From Alitta virens (taxonomy: Eukaryota > Annelida > Polychaeta > Phyllodocida > Nereididae), in contig OW028576.1 in assembly GCA_932294295.1 (NCBI GenBank), positions 26,915,227 to 26,979,226 on the forward strand: 64,000 bases of DNA, written 5' to 3'. The first letter of the stretch is position 1, and each line of letters begins with the position of its first letter. The position numbers and the translations under genes are program-made. The notes beneath the pieces were generated by a model. The model ran no database searches, was not told the origin of the DNA, and saw only the letters and a program-made list of their open reading frames with translations. Positions 36,801 through 49,700 of this stretch are shown in pieces.

Positions 36801-37712
36801 GTACAACTGGTGACCAAAATAATTTTCGAAAACATCTTATCTCTCTCATATTATTTTCATCACTGTCTAGATATGGTACATGTACTTTGAACAGACTGAT
36901 ATGTCTGACTCACTTATTGAGCTAGTTTTATTGAATTAAAAATTAGTATTTAGGCATAGTTAATTACCCAAATTGCCTCGCTTTCTTAAAAAGTTGGTGC
37001 GTGTATTGATCATTTAAGAGAGGATTGATCAGCAACCGTACGGAGAAGTCATTGGCCTGTTCCTCAGTAAGGAAATAAAAGATCTGGATCTATGATTACA
37101 TATCTGTCTGTCTGTCTGTCTTAGCTGTCGTGCTGTCCATCTGTCTGTCAGTCTGTCTGTCAGTCTGTCTAGCTGTCTAGCTGTCTGTCTGTCTGTCTCT
37201 CAGCACACCTTTCTGTCACACCCCATCAATCAAACCTTGTGAGTGACAAGAACTGTATTACAGGGCTGTACTATCCATATCTATCTATCTATCTATCTCT
37301 ATCTATCTGAACAAACGCGCGTAATTGTAGAAATTGTACAGTATAACTTGGCACTATATCTCTTAGCAAGGCATCGTTTTCGATACCATGAACATAGGAA
37401 ATTCCCATTCTAGATAACAAGAATGGCTATTTAAACCTGAACGAAAGAAGGCAGCCTGTGTAGCAATATGACACAGAGGTGAAAATGCAATAAGGCAGGA
37501 AAGTTCAAGAATTAATGGTTTTGTCAGTAAGTAAATGAAAGATCTCTTTTGAAAATGTTGCCCAAAATACTTCAGTTCATTCACATCACAAAACTACAAT
37601 TTGATTCTATGCCCTTTGACACCAAATGATAATCATGTTCAAGATTTTTCCTTAAAATAATGGTATAAATAATATCAAACTGGTGGTTTATTAAATGATA
37701 CAAATTGAAACG
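33806..37712. other. 3' flank of B2, no further gene seen
   Basis: This matches the 3' flank of B1. A conserved AATAAA lies at 36099-36104. No independent reading frame is preserved between the two copies, so the small open frames here are noise. Confidence 0.6.
37103..37312. repeat. TCTG and ATCT microsatellites, copy 2
   Basis: The (TGTC)n tract at 37103-37202 and (ATCT)n near 37277-37310 correspond to those at 27478-27716. Lengths differ between the copies. Confidence 0.9.
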
Positions 37713-40009
37713 CTAAAAACACTTCCCTATGATCAAGCCCATATAACTGGTTGAACTTGTTGGAAAAATACACAAAGGTCAATCAACAGATTGTATATAA
37801 AGATAATTCATATTTCCATAAGACTGAAAACAGCTAGCAAGAGTAAGGTAATACCTCAAAACAATCGGAATATCAATGCTTAATACTGAAAATTACCCAC
37901 CTTCGAGACTAATCAAATCCAATAACCATTTCAGTAGGAATGGCCAAGAGAAAGACTTGGAAAAACGAAACGGTTCTTATCATACCTATTTACAGCATAT
38001 AATGTGTCTTAAACTAGATCAAGGGTGATAGTGTAAGATAGCGTTTTACTATTAGACAAGAAAAACAAGGACAGCTTATCAGATATATTATCTTTATAAA
38101 AACTGATACAAGTATTGATGAATAAATATAGCAAGTACAACCAAACTTTTTTTAGAAGAAATCCAATGCTGAAGACACACAGGTTACAAGCAAATAATGC
38201 TAATGTAGCAGAGCTATTCAGTGCTATTCATTTATAATACCACCATAGGTCAGCATCTCAAAGCTGACCAGAGTAATTCATTTAGCCACCAGAGGGCTTA
38301 ATCCCTCCATTCAAGTTGAATTAGCTGGAGAGCAATTTCATACACTCCACAGTTGCACTCCAAAGCAACTACTTGGAATGCTGAAAGAATTGACCACTTC
38401 GGTATTTAGGTATGTACTCAGTTTGTCAGTTTGCTTTAGCAATTGAGTTAGTATTGTGTTATTTGCCTTATATGTTAAATTGCATTTTGGTTTAATTAAC
38501 TATTAGTTGGTATAATGTATATTACTTAAGGAAATTGTTTCTGTTGTTAGGCTTGTTTGCCTGTTGAATTTTGGTTGGTCACCCTAGCCATTTGGTTACC
38601 AAATTGGTTAATTTATATAAAAGCCCCTTCAAAGGGTAAGTAATTATCATGTGACTATTATTAATATATATATATATATGTGTGTTCAAAGGTGTAGGCT
38701 TTATGGAGGTTTCATGCTATTCACAGAAGGCCTATTATCATTTCAATATAGTCACAATCAATTCGCACATTTATGCAATGCAGTAATGATTATGTTGTAT
38801 TTTGTAATGTATAAATGAATTAGTCATGTAATATCATTTGTACGTTGTATTGTGAATTCCACAAGCACAGGCTTAATGATGTTCATATTTGCAGGGTTTT
38901 TTATTGACAATAAAATTGGCCAACGCAATTGGTGTTCATGCATCATATTTTCCCTGAACACTAACAAATAAGCAAGTAAAGCTTACCCTTCTAACAAAAA
39001 TATCAATTACATTGTTAGACTAATTCATCTAAACAATTAGATATTGCATAACACTAACTAGGCTGTTTGGCATATTCAATATTGGTTCATTGCAATCCAC
39101 TAGGGGGAACAATGCATGGTCATCAGGCCAATTGCAATCCACAGGGCTAAGCATGACAATGGGTAGAAAGTGTCTCCACCTGAATTTTTTATCTTAATTC
39201 AGCATCCCAACTTCCCACACCACCTTTATCAGTTAAAATAAACAACTGTATCATTTCAAGCGTATTTGAGTTTTTCTAAACAAACTAAAGTTGAATTAAT
39301 TACGAAAAATGTTAAGATATCTTTCAATGAACCAATTTAGACTTGATTCTGACTGGATAATCCATAGTGTGTAATATACTATTTATATGAAGAATTGGTT
39401 TCTCTTACCAAATCTTTCTGCCATTTCACATGGCCTTCTTCAGAGTTGTGGTTAGTTCAACATTAAATTTGAATAATAGATATGTCAGGATATGATCTAA
39501 AAGTTGATACTCCCTGAACAAACAGCCACCTGGCAATCTACCATGGTTAATTGTATGTGTGAATGATAAATTCAGTGCATCTATTACCAGTTGATTTAAT
39601 AGTAGAAATGGCATACTTGTATAAACAGTCAGAGAAAGTATGGAATTAGTTTTGAATATAATTCTTTGTAAAAAAAAAAAACCTATTCAGCCAATGATCT
39701 GGGTCCATGAATACATGTTATTTTCAATGAATTTCATATGTGGTGCACATTTATCAAACAAGGACATCAAAATAAATATAAGATAATTGGCCATGCCATG
39801 TTAATTATCACTATACAACATAATCATTTTAACAAAATTAAGTGACACGCTATTAAGTAGACTATCAATGGATATAGCAATTATTTGCCTATCATCAAGT
39901 ATTAAATATGAACATAACTCTTTGCTTTACTGCAAGAATGAAGAGAAAGTAAATTGGAGTTTGTTCGTCAATAATATAATGATAGATCAAGTTGGATAAG
40001 TAGTTGATG
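37713..40009. other. Intergenic DNA between B2 and C1
   Basis: No exon, RNA gene or transposon with clear ends is visible. A TA microsatellite lies near 38660-38680. The C1 promoter should lie in its last few hundred bases, but I cannot point to an element. Confidence 0.5.
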
Positions 40010-43000
40010 ATGGGGATGATGTTGATAATTATTTTAACCAATATGTTAACATTCAAGGTAGGTAATTTTCCTTAATTTTTGATTGTGTAGTCATTGTTTG
40101 TTTTCCTGCTACAATGTTTGTACTGAAATGTGTTATCTTTCATCACACAGTTAGCAGAAGGAAGTGCAACCGTATCCATTTACCTAACCCACTACAGCAA
40201 TCCAGGAGGCAGGGGCTACAATGGCAATTGTTGTGATTGGACAAGCTCTAACTGTCCTCTTGCTTCTCCTTGTGACCACTACTTCATTCTTTGTTTGGAC
40301 AAGATCAGTGGTGACCCAAAAGATATAGACCAGTGTGCAATAGGAAAAAATAAGACAGGAGTTACAGATAATCAAAATGAAATACGCTTTAGGAAATCAA
40401 TTGGCAGTACACAAAATCCCATGGATTTTCACGTCGAAAACTGGACCGTACGACTTTTCTTTCATTAGATTTGCTATTTAATGTACTACTGTTTTGTGTT
40501 TATTGTTTCGTTTTGAGCACTATATATTTTTGGGTTTCCTTTAGATCTTTTCTATCTCATAGTATAATATTAATTTTCAGCATTTTCAGGGAGCATTCTT
40601 ACTGAAAGTAGAAGTTTGGGACAAGGATCCCATAATTGTTAATGATGACTTGGTGGAGTTCCTGTCTACAAATGTGACAATACGATCTAACAGCACAAAA
40701 TCTGGAAAAAATCCTAAAACATTTCATGCAAAGAAACGCACACAGTAAGTGCAGTATAATTAATCTTTAAACAGATAATACAGTCGCATTACGTTTGATG
40801 CTGACGCTTTGATCTTTTTAACAATTTCAAACATTGTCTGTATGTTGTTATCATTTATTAAGAGCAGATATTCAGAAAAGAATTGGCACGACTGCTGCTG
40901 ATCAAAATTAATTGAGGTAGAAATGTTTGAAAGTGGTTAACATTACCTACAAGAATATATGCCTAGTAGCTAGTAGAATACACCTGACACCATGACTATC
41001 CAGATTAATTTATGTTTGCACGTATCCTTTGACCTAATCTCGCTTCCATACCAGAAAAATTGGTATATCAAACATATGTGGTCGATATACATTAGATATT
41101 CAAGAATGTATAGTTTCTGAGAGCTTTTTAATCCTGGTAATGTGTAGCAAGATACAGTGCAGGGTAAACAATAATTGTCTGGCTGTTGCTCCAAACTATT
41201 AAAAATGTTCTGTAATGGATTAATATTTTTGTCATCTGTCTTAATAATTCTTTGTTCATGGCAGGTTGGACTTCCTTGTGCGAATCGTCTGTCATGCTGG
41301 TATGTATGTTTATATTTTTGAGTTCATAAACTCTGATGCCTCAAATAATGGTATTCATTAACCATGACCATCAAAATCATACTTACAGTAGAAATTTGTT
41401 TGACTTGCTGGTAATTTTTATCAGTTTTGTGATTGATGGCTTATGATACCTTTCCTAGCGAAATGGTTAGAAAAAGCAAAATAAGAGAAAAAAAACCCCT
41501 AGTAAAATTATAGAAAGTGTATCATCATTAATTCATTTATCTCCAAACGTTCTTCTGTATTTGGGTTCTTTGCTTCAAATTAACTTTACTTAAGTGACAA
41601 AGTCTGTCTAGTTTAATTAAAAAAAAGGTTCTCTGAAGAAATGATTTCTTTAGACTAGTGATTTTTACATAAAGAAGTTATTGCTAGTGAGTTCATGGTA
41701 CACTTCTTTCATTTAAGGCTGGACAGGTGCGAACTGTGACGTAAACATAAATGAGTGCCATTTTGATCCTTGTAGCAATCCAGGCACCAGCAAATGTGTG
41801 GATGATGTAAACGGATACATGTGTGAATGTAAACCAGGATACACTGGTAATTTCTGTTTACATATATCTATGTCATGTTATCATCAGTCTAGACACTGTA
41901 TATATATATACAATGTACTGCTGCATTTTATCATTGCATGTGAATGTGGTTATCTTTGGGCTATATCTGCATCTATACTTTTAAAAGAACATATAAAGTT
42001 TAATTTCATGGAATGTTATATGATACCCCGACCCTGAACATGTTTGATACCTTAATTTGTGTCCATCAGGTTGTATTGCCAGTAAATGAGACACTTGAAA
42101 AGTTATTCATTCCATGGAGCTTCTTCATAATAAAAGTTCCACTGAATATTAGTTATGAAACACATTTGATGGATTGGCATGGAATATCCTATCAAAGCAA
42201 TCAATGCTATACTACTATTATTACGTTGCAGGACTGACTTGTGAAATTGAACTCAATCAGTGTACTTCCAACCCCTGTGAAAACAATGGCACGTGTTGGA
42301 ACTACGATGGAAATTTTCTTTGCCATTGTTTGTCTAGATTCACAGGTAATTATGACAAAACAGAAATCGCGTAAAGGATAATAGAAAACTATGCTTGTAA
42401 CAACAATTTCACCTTTTTTTTCTTTTTTTATTTAAAAAGGTGTGGATCAGACGAGCTGGTGCATTTGATTAGTTTTGTTTTAAAGTGATGCAATTTTTTT
42501 GTCCAAATTATAACATTGATCAAGAGGTACACAGGTTTCATTCAAATCCTGTAACATAAAACTACAAATGTTAAATAATATTATTATAGAAATTCATTTC
42601 TCATAAAATCATTACTGCATCTGCAAAATCCTGAGTAAATGCTCTTTACTGTGAAACTCCTTAAATAGTGTACCATTGTTGTGCTTGAATGTAAAATAAT
42701 GTGGTCAAATTGCAATATTTTGTTTTATCAAATAGGACAGACTTGCGAAACTTGGATTGCTGACCGGGAAATAAAGAATGGCACTGTTCATAAGACAAGT
42801 AACACCCCTCCACATTTTGGTGGTGGACATGGACACTCAAGTTAGTCTTTGCTATTGTTGCAATTCATTTACTACAATTATACTGTCATACCAATGAATA
42901 AGACACTTGTCTTGCTTGTTATGAACATCCAGCATCTTTAATCGTATTTGAAGTCCACTCACAGAGAGTCATAGACAGCCACTGACATAATCCTTAAATC

Positions 43001-44575
43001 ACATGCACCATAATATTTGATGCCTCATTTAATTAATCTACTTTGGAATTCTAAGAAATTCTAAATCATTTTTGGTAGTAGTTTCCACCTGAAGCCTTAA
43101 CTATCTGGATCTATCCAGCCCCAAATACTGGCCAAGTGAATGATGCAACTGTGGGCTCAAAGCAGGCAGCTAGTGAACAATAGTAGATGCAGAGGGGCCC
43201 ACTAAATTATGTTTTGACAAATTTGCTGCAGTGCCTCCTGACCCAAATTTGATAAGAAGACCAACCATACAATCAAGTTATTTGGGGAAACATTAAACTT
43301 AGGAATTGGCCAGAGGTTCTTATAGTTGCATGACATTACATTAACCTGTTCCATAAATCGCATGTGATATAAACTCACAAAGCACTAATTAGCCGCTATG
43401 GGACATATGGGCATAAACAACACGTGGATTACAGGGGATATTTTTCAACAGCTCAGAACTAATGGGCCACTTCACAAATTAAATTCTACATCTAAGACCC
43501 TATTGTGACATTATTTAGAAAAAATAATTAAATAATCTATTAAAATACATCTGTAATAGATCAATGTGATGAACTTCAATTTTTGTTTTTACATACCTCT
43601 GAGTTATTTTATAGAATACCATTGTATGCTTTTCTGATAATACTCTTCAAAAAGATGACACTCTAAAAATGTTTTTCTAATGGTTCAATGACAATTTTCT
43701 ATCATTATTTTTGTTGTGATCAGGCACAGCCTTCAAGATTGCCTTTTCACTGACGGCTATCATATTTGTTACTGTCATCGTGCTAGTCATCTGGAAAAAG
43801 TTGGTAACTTGAATTACTATCATATTTTTTTTTGCTTTCTGTATACTTCTGTGTATGATACAATGATTAAGTCAGTGTTTTCAAGACTTTGAAAATATTA
43901 GTTATTTTAAATATTTGGTCAAATGTGTCTGTGACCTGCCCAATTAAAAACAGGGACTTATGTATGAACTCTAAACCAACTGGAAAAGACAAACTAACTT
44001 TGCTCTTATATTCCATTGTTGCATCAGTTATGGTCTAACTTGTCCATTAATTTGATTGTCAAATCATGTAGAATCTAAGTAACCCTTTTCATATGCACAA
44101 TTAATATGTGATTGCCAAATATGATTTAGTATTTGATTACTTTTGCATTTATTTTTATTACTATAGGAATCGAGAGAAAACAAATTGGCCATGCGTGTCC
44201 CTAACTCAAGATTCCATGGTCTACGGAGATGAAGTCATTCTTCACTGTGACTCACAGTCACAAAATCTTCCACATGAAATAACAACTATAACTGCTGATG
44301 ACAACAGTTCATATAATCCCACTGAAGATACTGCAGACATTTATAATAATCAGGTGTTTGAAAGGCAAGAAATTAATGCATTCCACATATCTGACATCAA
44401 GGATGACATATGCACTGAAGCTGAAGTACACACAAGAGACAGAACGAAGCGTGAAGTGGAAACTGTATTGTACAGCAATGCAGTGTTTGTTAAAGACACT
44501 GGTGATATTTATGCTGTGCCAAACAAATGCATTGACAGACAGAAATATTCTACGGAGAGAAAACATAACTTTTGA
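40010..44575 (+). CDS. Gene C1: membrane-bound Notch-ligand-like protein lacking the DSL domain
   Basis: Nine exons join in frame (1368 nt, 455 aa): 40010-40057, 40151-40447, 40590-40744, 41265-41299, 41718-41846, 42232-42345, 42736-42840, 43724-43799, 44167-44575. Residues 1-16 form a signal peptide (MGMMLIIILTNMLTFK). Residues 17-166 match the MNNL/C2-type N-terminal domain of Delta/Jagged ligands (CDHYFILCLD...GAFLLKVEVWDKD...NDDLVEFL). The 35-nt exon that should encode DSL gives only LDFLVRIVCHA. Two EGF domains follow (DPCSNPGTSKC...; TSNPCENNGTC...), then a juxtamembrane stretch and a TM helix (FSLTAIIFVTVIVLVIW). The 136-residue tail contains MVYGDEV, DIYNNQV, VLYSNAV and DIYAVPN, sites typical of tyrosine-phosphorylation/SH2 docking. 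Without DSL it is unlikely to activate Notch in the usual way. A co-ligand, decoy or receptor role is inference. Intron phases match C2. Confidence 0.83.
41265..41299 (+). other. DSL-exon remnant of C1 (35 nt)
   Basis: This exon occupies the slot of the 134-nt DSL exon in C2, has the same phases (2 in, 1 out) and starts with the same LDF residues. It stops after one cysteine (LDFLVRIVCHA). At least five DSL cysteines are therefore missing. The following intron shows no DSL-like continuation. Confidence 0.75.
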
Positions 44576-44725
44576 CTCCTATGTTCTAGTTAAAATTGGA
44601 ACATTTCTGACACCAAAACCAAGAAAATACAGGGTGCGAATTTGTTGATGGATGTTCTGTCGATTATCATGATTGTGGTGATAAGGTTATCAAGATTGTG
44701 GTCTAATAATCATTTAAAGATTCAA

Positions 44726-44731
44726 AATAAA
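44726..44731 (+). terminator. Probable C1 poly(A) signal
   Basis: AATAAA lies 151 bases after the C1 stop codon, followed by an AT-rich and then T-rich stretch. It is a plausible cleavage signal. Confidence 0.55.
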
Positions 44732-46656
44732 ATTTTAGAATAGATTGATACATTTCTGAGTTCTTTTTTACCCAAATTATGGACAATTTTTCACTGCACT
44801 TAATAAAGGCTGCCAACTTTAAGCCGTTTGAGCATAGTTGTAATATTTTCTTTTTTTGTGTAAGCTTTTTTTCACCCCCTTGTATTGTAAAATTGATTCT
44901 GCAGTTAAATGAGTTGGTCCCATTTATTTTTCAATAATATTGCTTATTTGGGCTAATGAGCACCATGTGGTTAGTTGCCTGAAACAAGGATGTTGTTTAG
45001 TTTGTTCTACTGCAGTAAAATTCCATGGCTACCGATCCAATTATGTCTAGAGTATTAATTTATGCATTTTGAATGTTGTAACCAAGGCGTTCTGCCTAAA
45101 ATCAGCTGAAATATGGTCATAGAACAACTGAGCTACAAAACTACCTTATATGGTCATGCACAAAAAGTGATGATGAAACATCTCCAATCCTCCAAGATTT
45201 TTAAACCACAACAAATGACCGAAGTATGCCCTTTAGAGCAGTAAGATGTGTTTTCTAGATTAAAATCAGGAACAAACAAATAGTCAAAATGCTAAAGGGT
45301 TAGCTGCAGGACAACTAGTGGTGCTTGCCTTGCACATGAAGTGGCCTTATATAATGTCCACACTCTTCAGCTACACAGACAAGACTGATTCTGCTCCTGG
45401 ATGATCGCACATAAGTACACATGCGGCTTTCACACCAGGTGAGGCTTCCAGTCAGAAAAGTTTTGACATCTGGTGGTATGTAATTCACATGGTGAAATCA
45501 TTTTGACAAGTTGGTTCAGTAATAATTCTGAATAATTGTCCACACTTTCATAATGTGAAAATATGCCAGCTTAAATAATTATTCTGAATGTTGGGCAAAC
45601 ATTTTTTAAATATCTAAGGGAAAAAGGATATTGCAATTTGTTTGGGAGTTTAATACATTGTTCTACAATGTTGTCAAGGGATAACCTTTTGGGAACATTA
45701 CTTGAAAATATGACAGGTTCATTTTTAAGGGTCCACACTTCAATAATGTGACAATATTAGTCTATAAATGACAAATTCTGTGGCACGATTGTCACAAACG
45801 GTTCTTCTTTTCAGGATGGTGTCAAGCTGGTTTGATAAAGAAGTAGGCCTAGTAGAATTTAGTATCAGTATTATAAATGTATCATATATAATTTTATCTA
45901 TCATATATGTACACATGTTTGTATATATTAATCATAAGTAATCTTGGCTCAAGTCGTCTCACTTTGTCTCATCCTTTTAAATTACCCTTGTCTTTTCTGG
46001 TCTTTTTTTGTCTCATATTGTTCCGTCTCTTTTTGTCTCATCCTGTTCCGTCTTTTCTTTTTGTCGTACAACTGTACTGTTTGACTACAACAGTAATATA
46101 AGTAAAGAGTAATCACCACACTGTTCCGAAGGCTACCTGCAGCCAATGTTGAAACAATGTTGTCCAGATTTGGAATGCTTTTCGGGGTATTTAAGAACAA
46201 TGCTTCTGAACAAATTTACAATACACCAGACAATTACGACTTATGGTCCTTGATTCAAATTAGCCTTATGTTATGTAAGGATACAATCCACAATATGTAT
46301 ATGCAGAGTTGCCAACTTCTACAGACATGAATACGTTATATTTGGCCAAGCTTACATTAAAATATCAAGGATTTATTCTGGTTCTTGATGCATGAGACAC
46401 AACTTAATTAAAATCAGGAAAATAATTAATACAAAAAGTCAGGGTGGATGCGTGATAGTTGGCACCTCATTTTCCAGATAAATCTCTACTATGTGATTCA
46501 TTAGGGTAACTTGCACCTTTGATTATCCCAGAGCAATGAAACATGACCCGATTAACAACTAAACAAAGACAGTAGGTTAATGTGCCATGATAAACAAGTT
46601 TCGGTGTTAATCCTCCAAATTAGAAAATAAAAGTGAAAACTATCTTTGATCCTCAG
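44732..46656. other. Intergenic DNA between C1 and gene D
   Basis: The genes converge tail to tail here. No coding region is supported. The 45955-46060 stretch is low-complexity, with repeated tgtctcat/gttccgtct words, which explains its open frames. Confidence 0.5.
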
Positions 46657-46662
46657 TTTATT
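46657..46662 (-). terminator. Probable gene D poly(A) signal
   Basis: TTTATT on the plus strand is AATAAA on the minus strand, about 80 bases after the gene D stop codon. Confidence 0.55.
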
Positions 46663-46742
46663 GATAAGCTGGAAATCTGTATGTTTGTTGGATTTTTCAT
46701 GTGATGGGCTGTTTTTAATGAAACTAACTGTATTTGTTTGCT

Positions 46743-49700
46743 TCATTTTGAACACTGCGATCCCTTTGCTCTGTCGACCAGCATGTAGATTGGATGACAG
46801 AAAGCCAAACAAGACCCAATAAGTAAGAGCAGACTCATCTGAAATAATGCAAACAATTTAAAGGTGGGGTCTACCTGGCCAGATGAATCAACGTTAGTAC
46901 TACTGAGATCAAACTTGTGGGAAAATGAAGGGATAAATGGGATATTTTCATTTCTAAAAGTCAGGATAAAAAACTGCCGCGTATATATATACTGATTGTA
47001 TTTTGTTTGGGCTTGAATTGATCTCAGTAGTACTAACGTTGTTCATCTTGCCAAAACAAAATGGGAAGAGTTACTTCAAGAAAAAAGGGAAATATTATCC
47101 ATGGGGTATGTTGGAGACCAATCACCAACCATTGATAAATAATTAATAATATTCCATAAAGGGTTGTAATTAGCTTACCCCAATATATGAATTTGAAGAG
47201 TCAGCCCATATGAACAGCGGATATTGCAAGAGATTGACAACACCAGCAATGAAGTGAATTATTCCAAATAACTTTCCATAATGCTCTTCGGGAAAACTGC
47301 ATGAGGAGAAATATAATTTGATTGGCAGCAACAACTCAAAAACATATCTAGAACACCTCAGCATCATATGACCAATACTTCAGCAACACCTTAAAACATC
47401 CGAGCAATACCCCAGCAACACCTCAGCAAGCCTCATCAATATCTCATGAAACATGAATCACTGATGTAGAATTTACTCTTGCATGCTTATGCCTGCTCAC
47501 AGTATGTGATGTTGCACTATACTGATTGTATTTTGATTATAATGAAAGGCCATTTGAAACAAACTGCTAATCACGTACACCATCTCTTTGATGGACAGAG
47601 TGACCACCAGCTCATCTTGGAAGACAACTGATTATCAAATTACATTACATACCATAATCACCAAAACAATATAGTTATGTTAAGTCAAATGATGCAATCA
47701 TTATATTATTTGTCTGAGGTGTGGTGATGTGTTTTATCTGATTGGGCTTGAATTGTCAATTTTTGTCAGGTATTTATTTATATTCAGTTAAAATAATATA
47801 ACATTTTTACATCAACGATATGAAATTGATTGCAGTTCCAAACATGAATATCCTTGCAAATACAGAAACAATTGCAGCAACAGTAACTGCGGAGATTTTG
47901 TTCATGATGACGCAAACATAGATGATAGCAGCCATGCTGGTTCCAATAACAGAAGGCGGGACTGTTGCTACTCCCTGAGTCATACCACCATGATCTGGAA
48001 AATAGTTAAGAACAGCGGTTAAAGCCAGGAACCACCCACCGAATCAAGAAATAGCTCTCAATCAGTCAATTCGTCTCACTCTGTACATCTTTCGTTGAGC
48101 TTACAATAGAGTGTCTCTAGTCAGGTTTGGTTTGTTGTAACCTTAGATAAAGTTGTGGCTATAGATGGTGCTTTTTTGGCCTTGTGTCGTTGGTTTACAC
48201 TTAGCCATGTATATGGCCTAGGGTATTGCTAAATTCTGCAAATATGTCTGTTTGCCCCTCCCTTTTGTCTGCCTAGATGTCTGTCTGTCTGCTAACCACC
48301 ATTATGCTCCACTTAGACTGTTTGCCTATTGTTCTGAGGGGGCAATAACCAACAAAAATGTGTGGTACTACCTCCTGAGTGCAAACCAAACTTGTTTTGC
48401 TTAATATAGGCATCAAAACAAAACCAACAATTAAACATATTAGTAAATATGCCTAATGGAATATAAGTTAGTCTGGTGGAGGGATATAACCAACAAAAAT
48501 GTGAGAAAACTCCAGACTATGATATATAACTAATACTTCTTTACACAATAACTTCAGAGGACTTTGGATGAGTTCAAATATGGTCTTTTTTCTTCTTCCT
48601 CTCTCTCTCCCTTCCAGCCAAGCATGTGGCAGAGGGCTCTTCCCTCTGAGCAACCATCTGTAACTTTGATGTATATTGGACTGACTGTTGAGCAAATGTA
48701 TTTGTAACAGCCAGTTTGGCTGTTAGTAGACCCAGCTGTAATTATTTGGTCCAGGTGGCAGCACCTCCTGGTTTGCATTTCATTTGGTTCTCCTGGTGGG
48801 AAATTTGTGTTGGTCCACTTCACTTTATATGTGCATTCAAGGTTTAAACGTATTCAAATTTTGAATGGTGCAAATTTTTATTTATATTTAATTTAGAATT
48901 TGGATCACATATAGATAATTGGTGATGTGGCATTGCGACAAAGCTTTAACTTGGTTTTGCGTGGGTTACCTAAAGAGTCCACATATTTGCGAGTGTTATT
49001 TCGATGCTTGTGTGCAAATTTTGTTTTCAATTATTTATTTATTTATTTAGTCATACAACTATTCATACATGTATAATTATATTTTCGATTCACCGATATG
49101 TTCACCGATATGTTCACCGATATGTTCACTGATATGGCACTAACTATATGAAATTGTCATCCAGTGAATAAATCATTCTCTTCTCTCAAGTCGTCACGTT
49201 CGTTCATTATATCACCCCACCGAAGCCAATAGTATTTATTGGACATCAATTGGAAGAAATAGTAACAGAGCCAACTGAGGTGGCTACGACCATAGCACAA
49301 GAAAAAACAATAAGATGACGTCATTACATAATTTTTACATGCATGACATGACAGAATGGTTGACAACATCAATCCATAGCAAAGAATAAGTACCAAGAAC
49401 ATGCACTCTCGTTATTAGGACGCACTAGGCTTCATGGGGGAAGGAGGCGCATTGTTAAATGGGCTGATGACGTCACGAACAGAGAACAATTGCCTCAGTT
49501 GAATGACATCATACTGGCAGATTGTGACATCATCGTAGCGTTAAGATCTCTAGTGTGGAACCAGAGAGCATAAACTGTGTTGACGTTTTAAATTGGTAAA
49601 TATATTGCTCCATTCGCTAATTATGTCTAAGATTATGTAAAAATTATATTTTAATATACTGTAAATGTAAAATTGACAAAACTACATACTTGTCAGAACG

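Larger units (their letters stand above)
29020..37712 (+). repeat. Segmental duplication, copy 2 (about 8.7 kb)
   Basis: This is the second copy of the B-gene segment, collinear with 18380-28137. It lacks the ~650 bp present at 24732-25386, having about 60 unrelated bases instead (34870-34930). It diverges from copy 1 after about 37712. Confidence 0.85.

Noticed and set aside
44298..44648. Alternative frame in the last C1 exon
   Set aside because: The frame that joins the TM exon in phase gives the tyrosine-rich tail; this one cannot be joined without a frameshift.
48468..48823. Open frames with REEEEKRPY on the minus strand
   Set aside because: They lie within a dispersed repeat and a pyrimidine tract inside a gene D intron, with no splice support.
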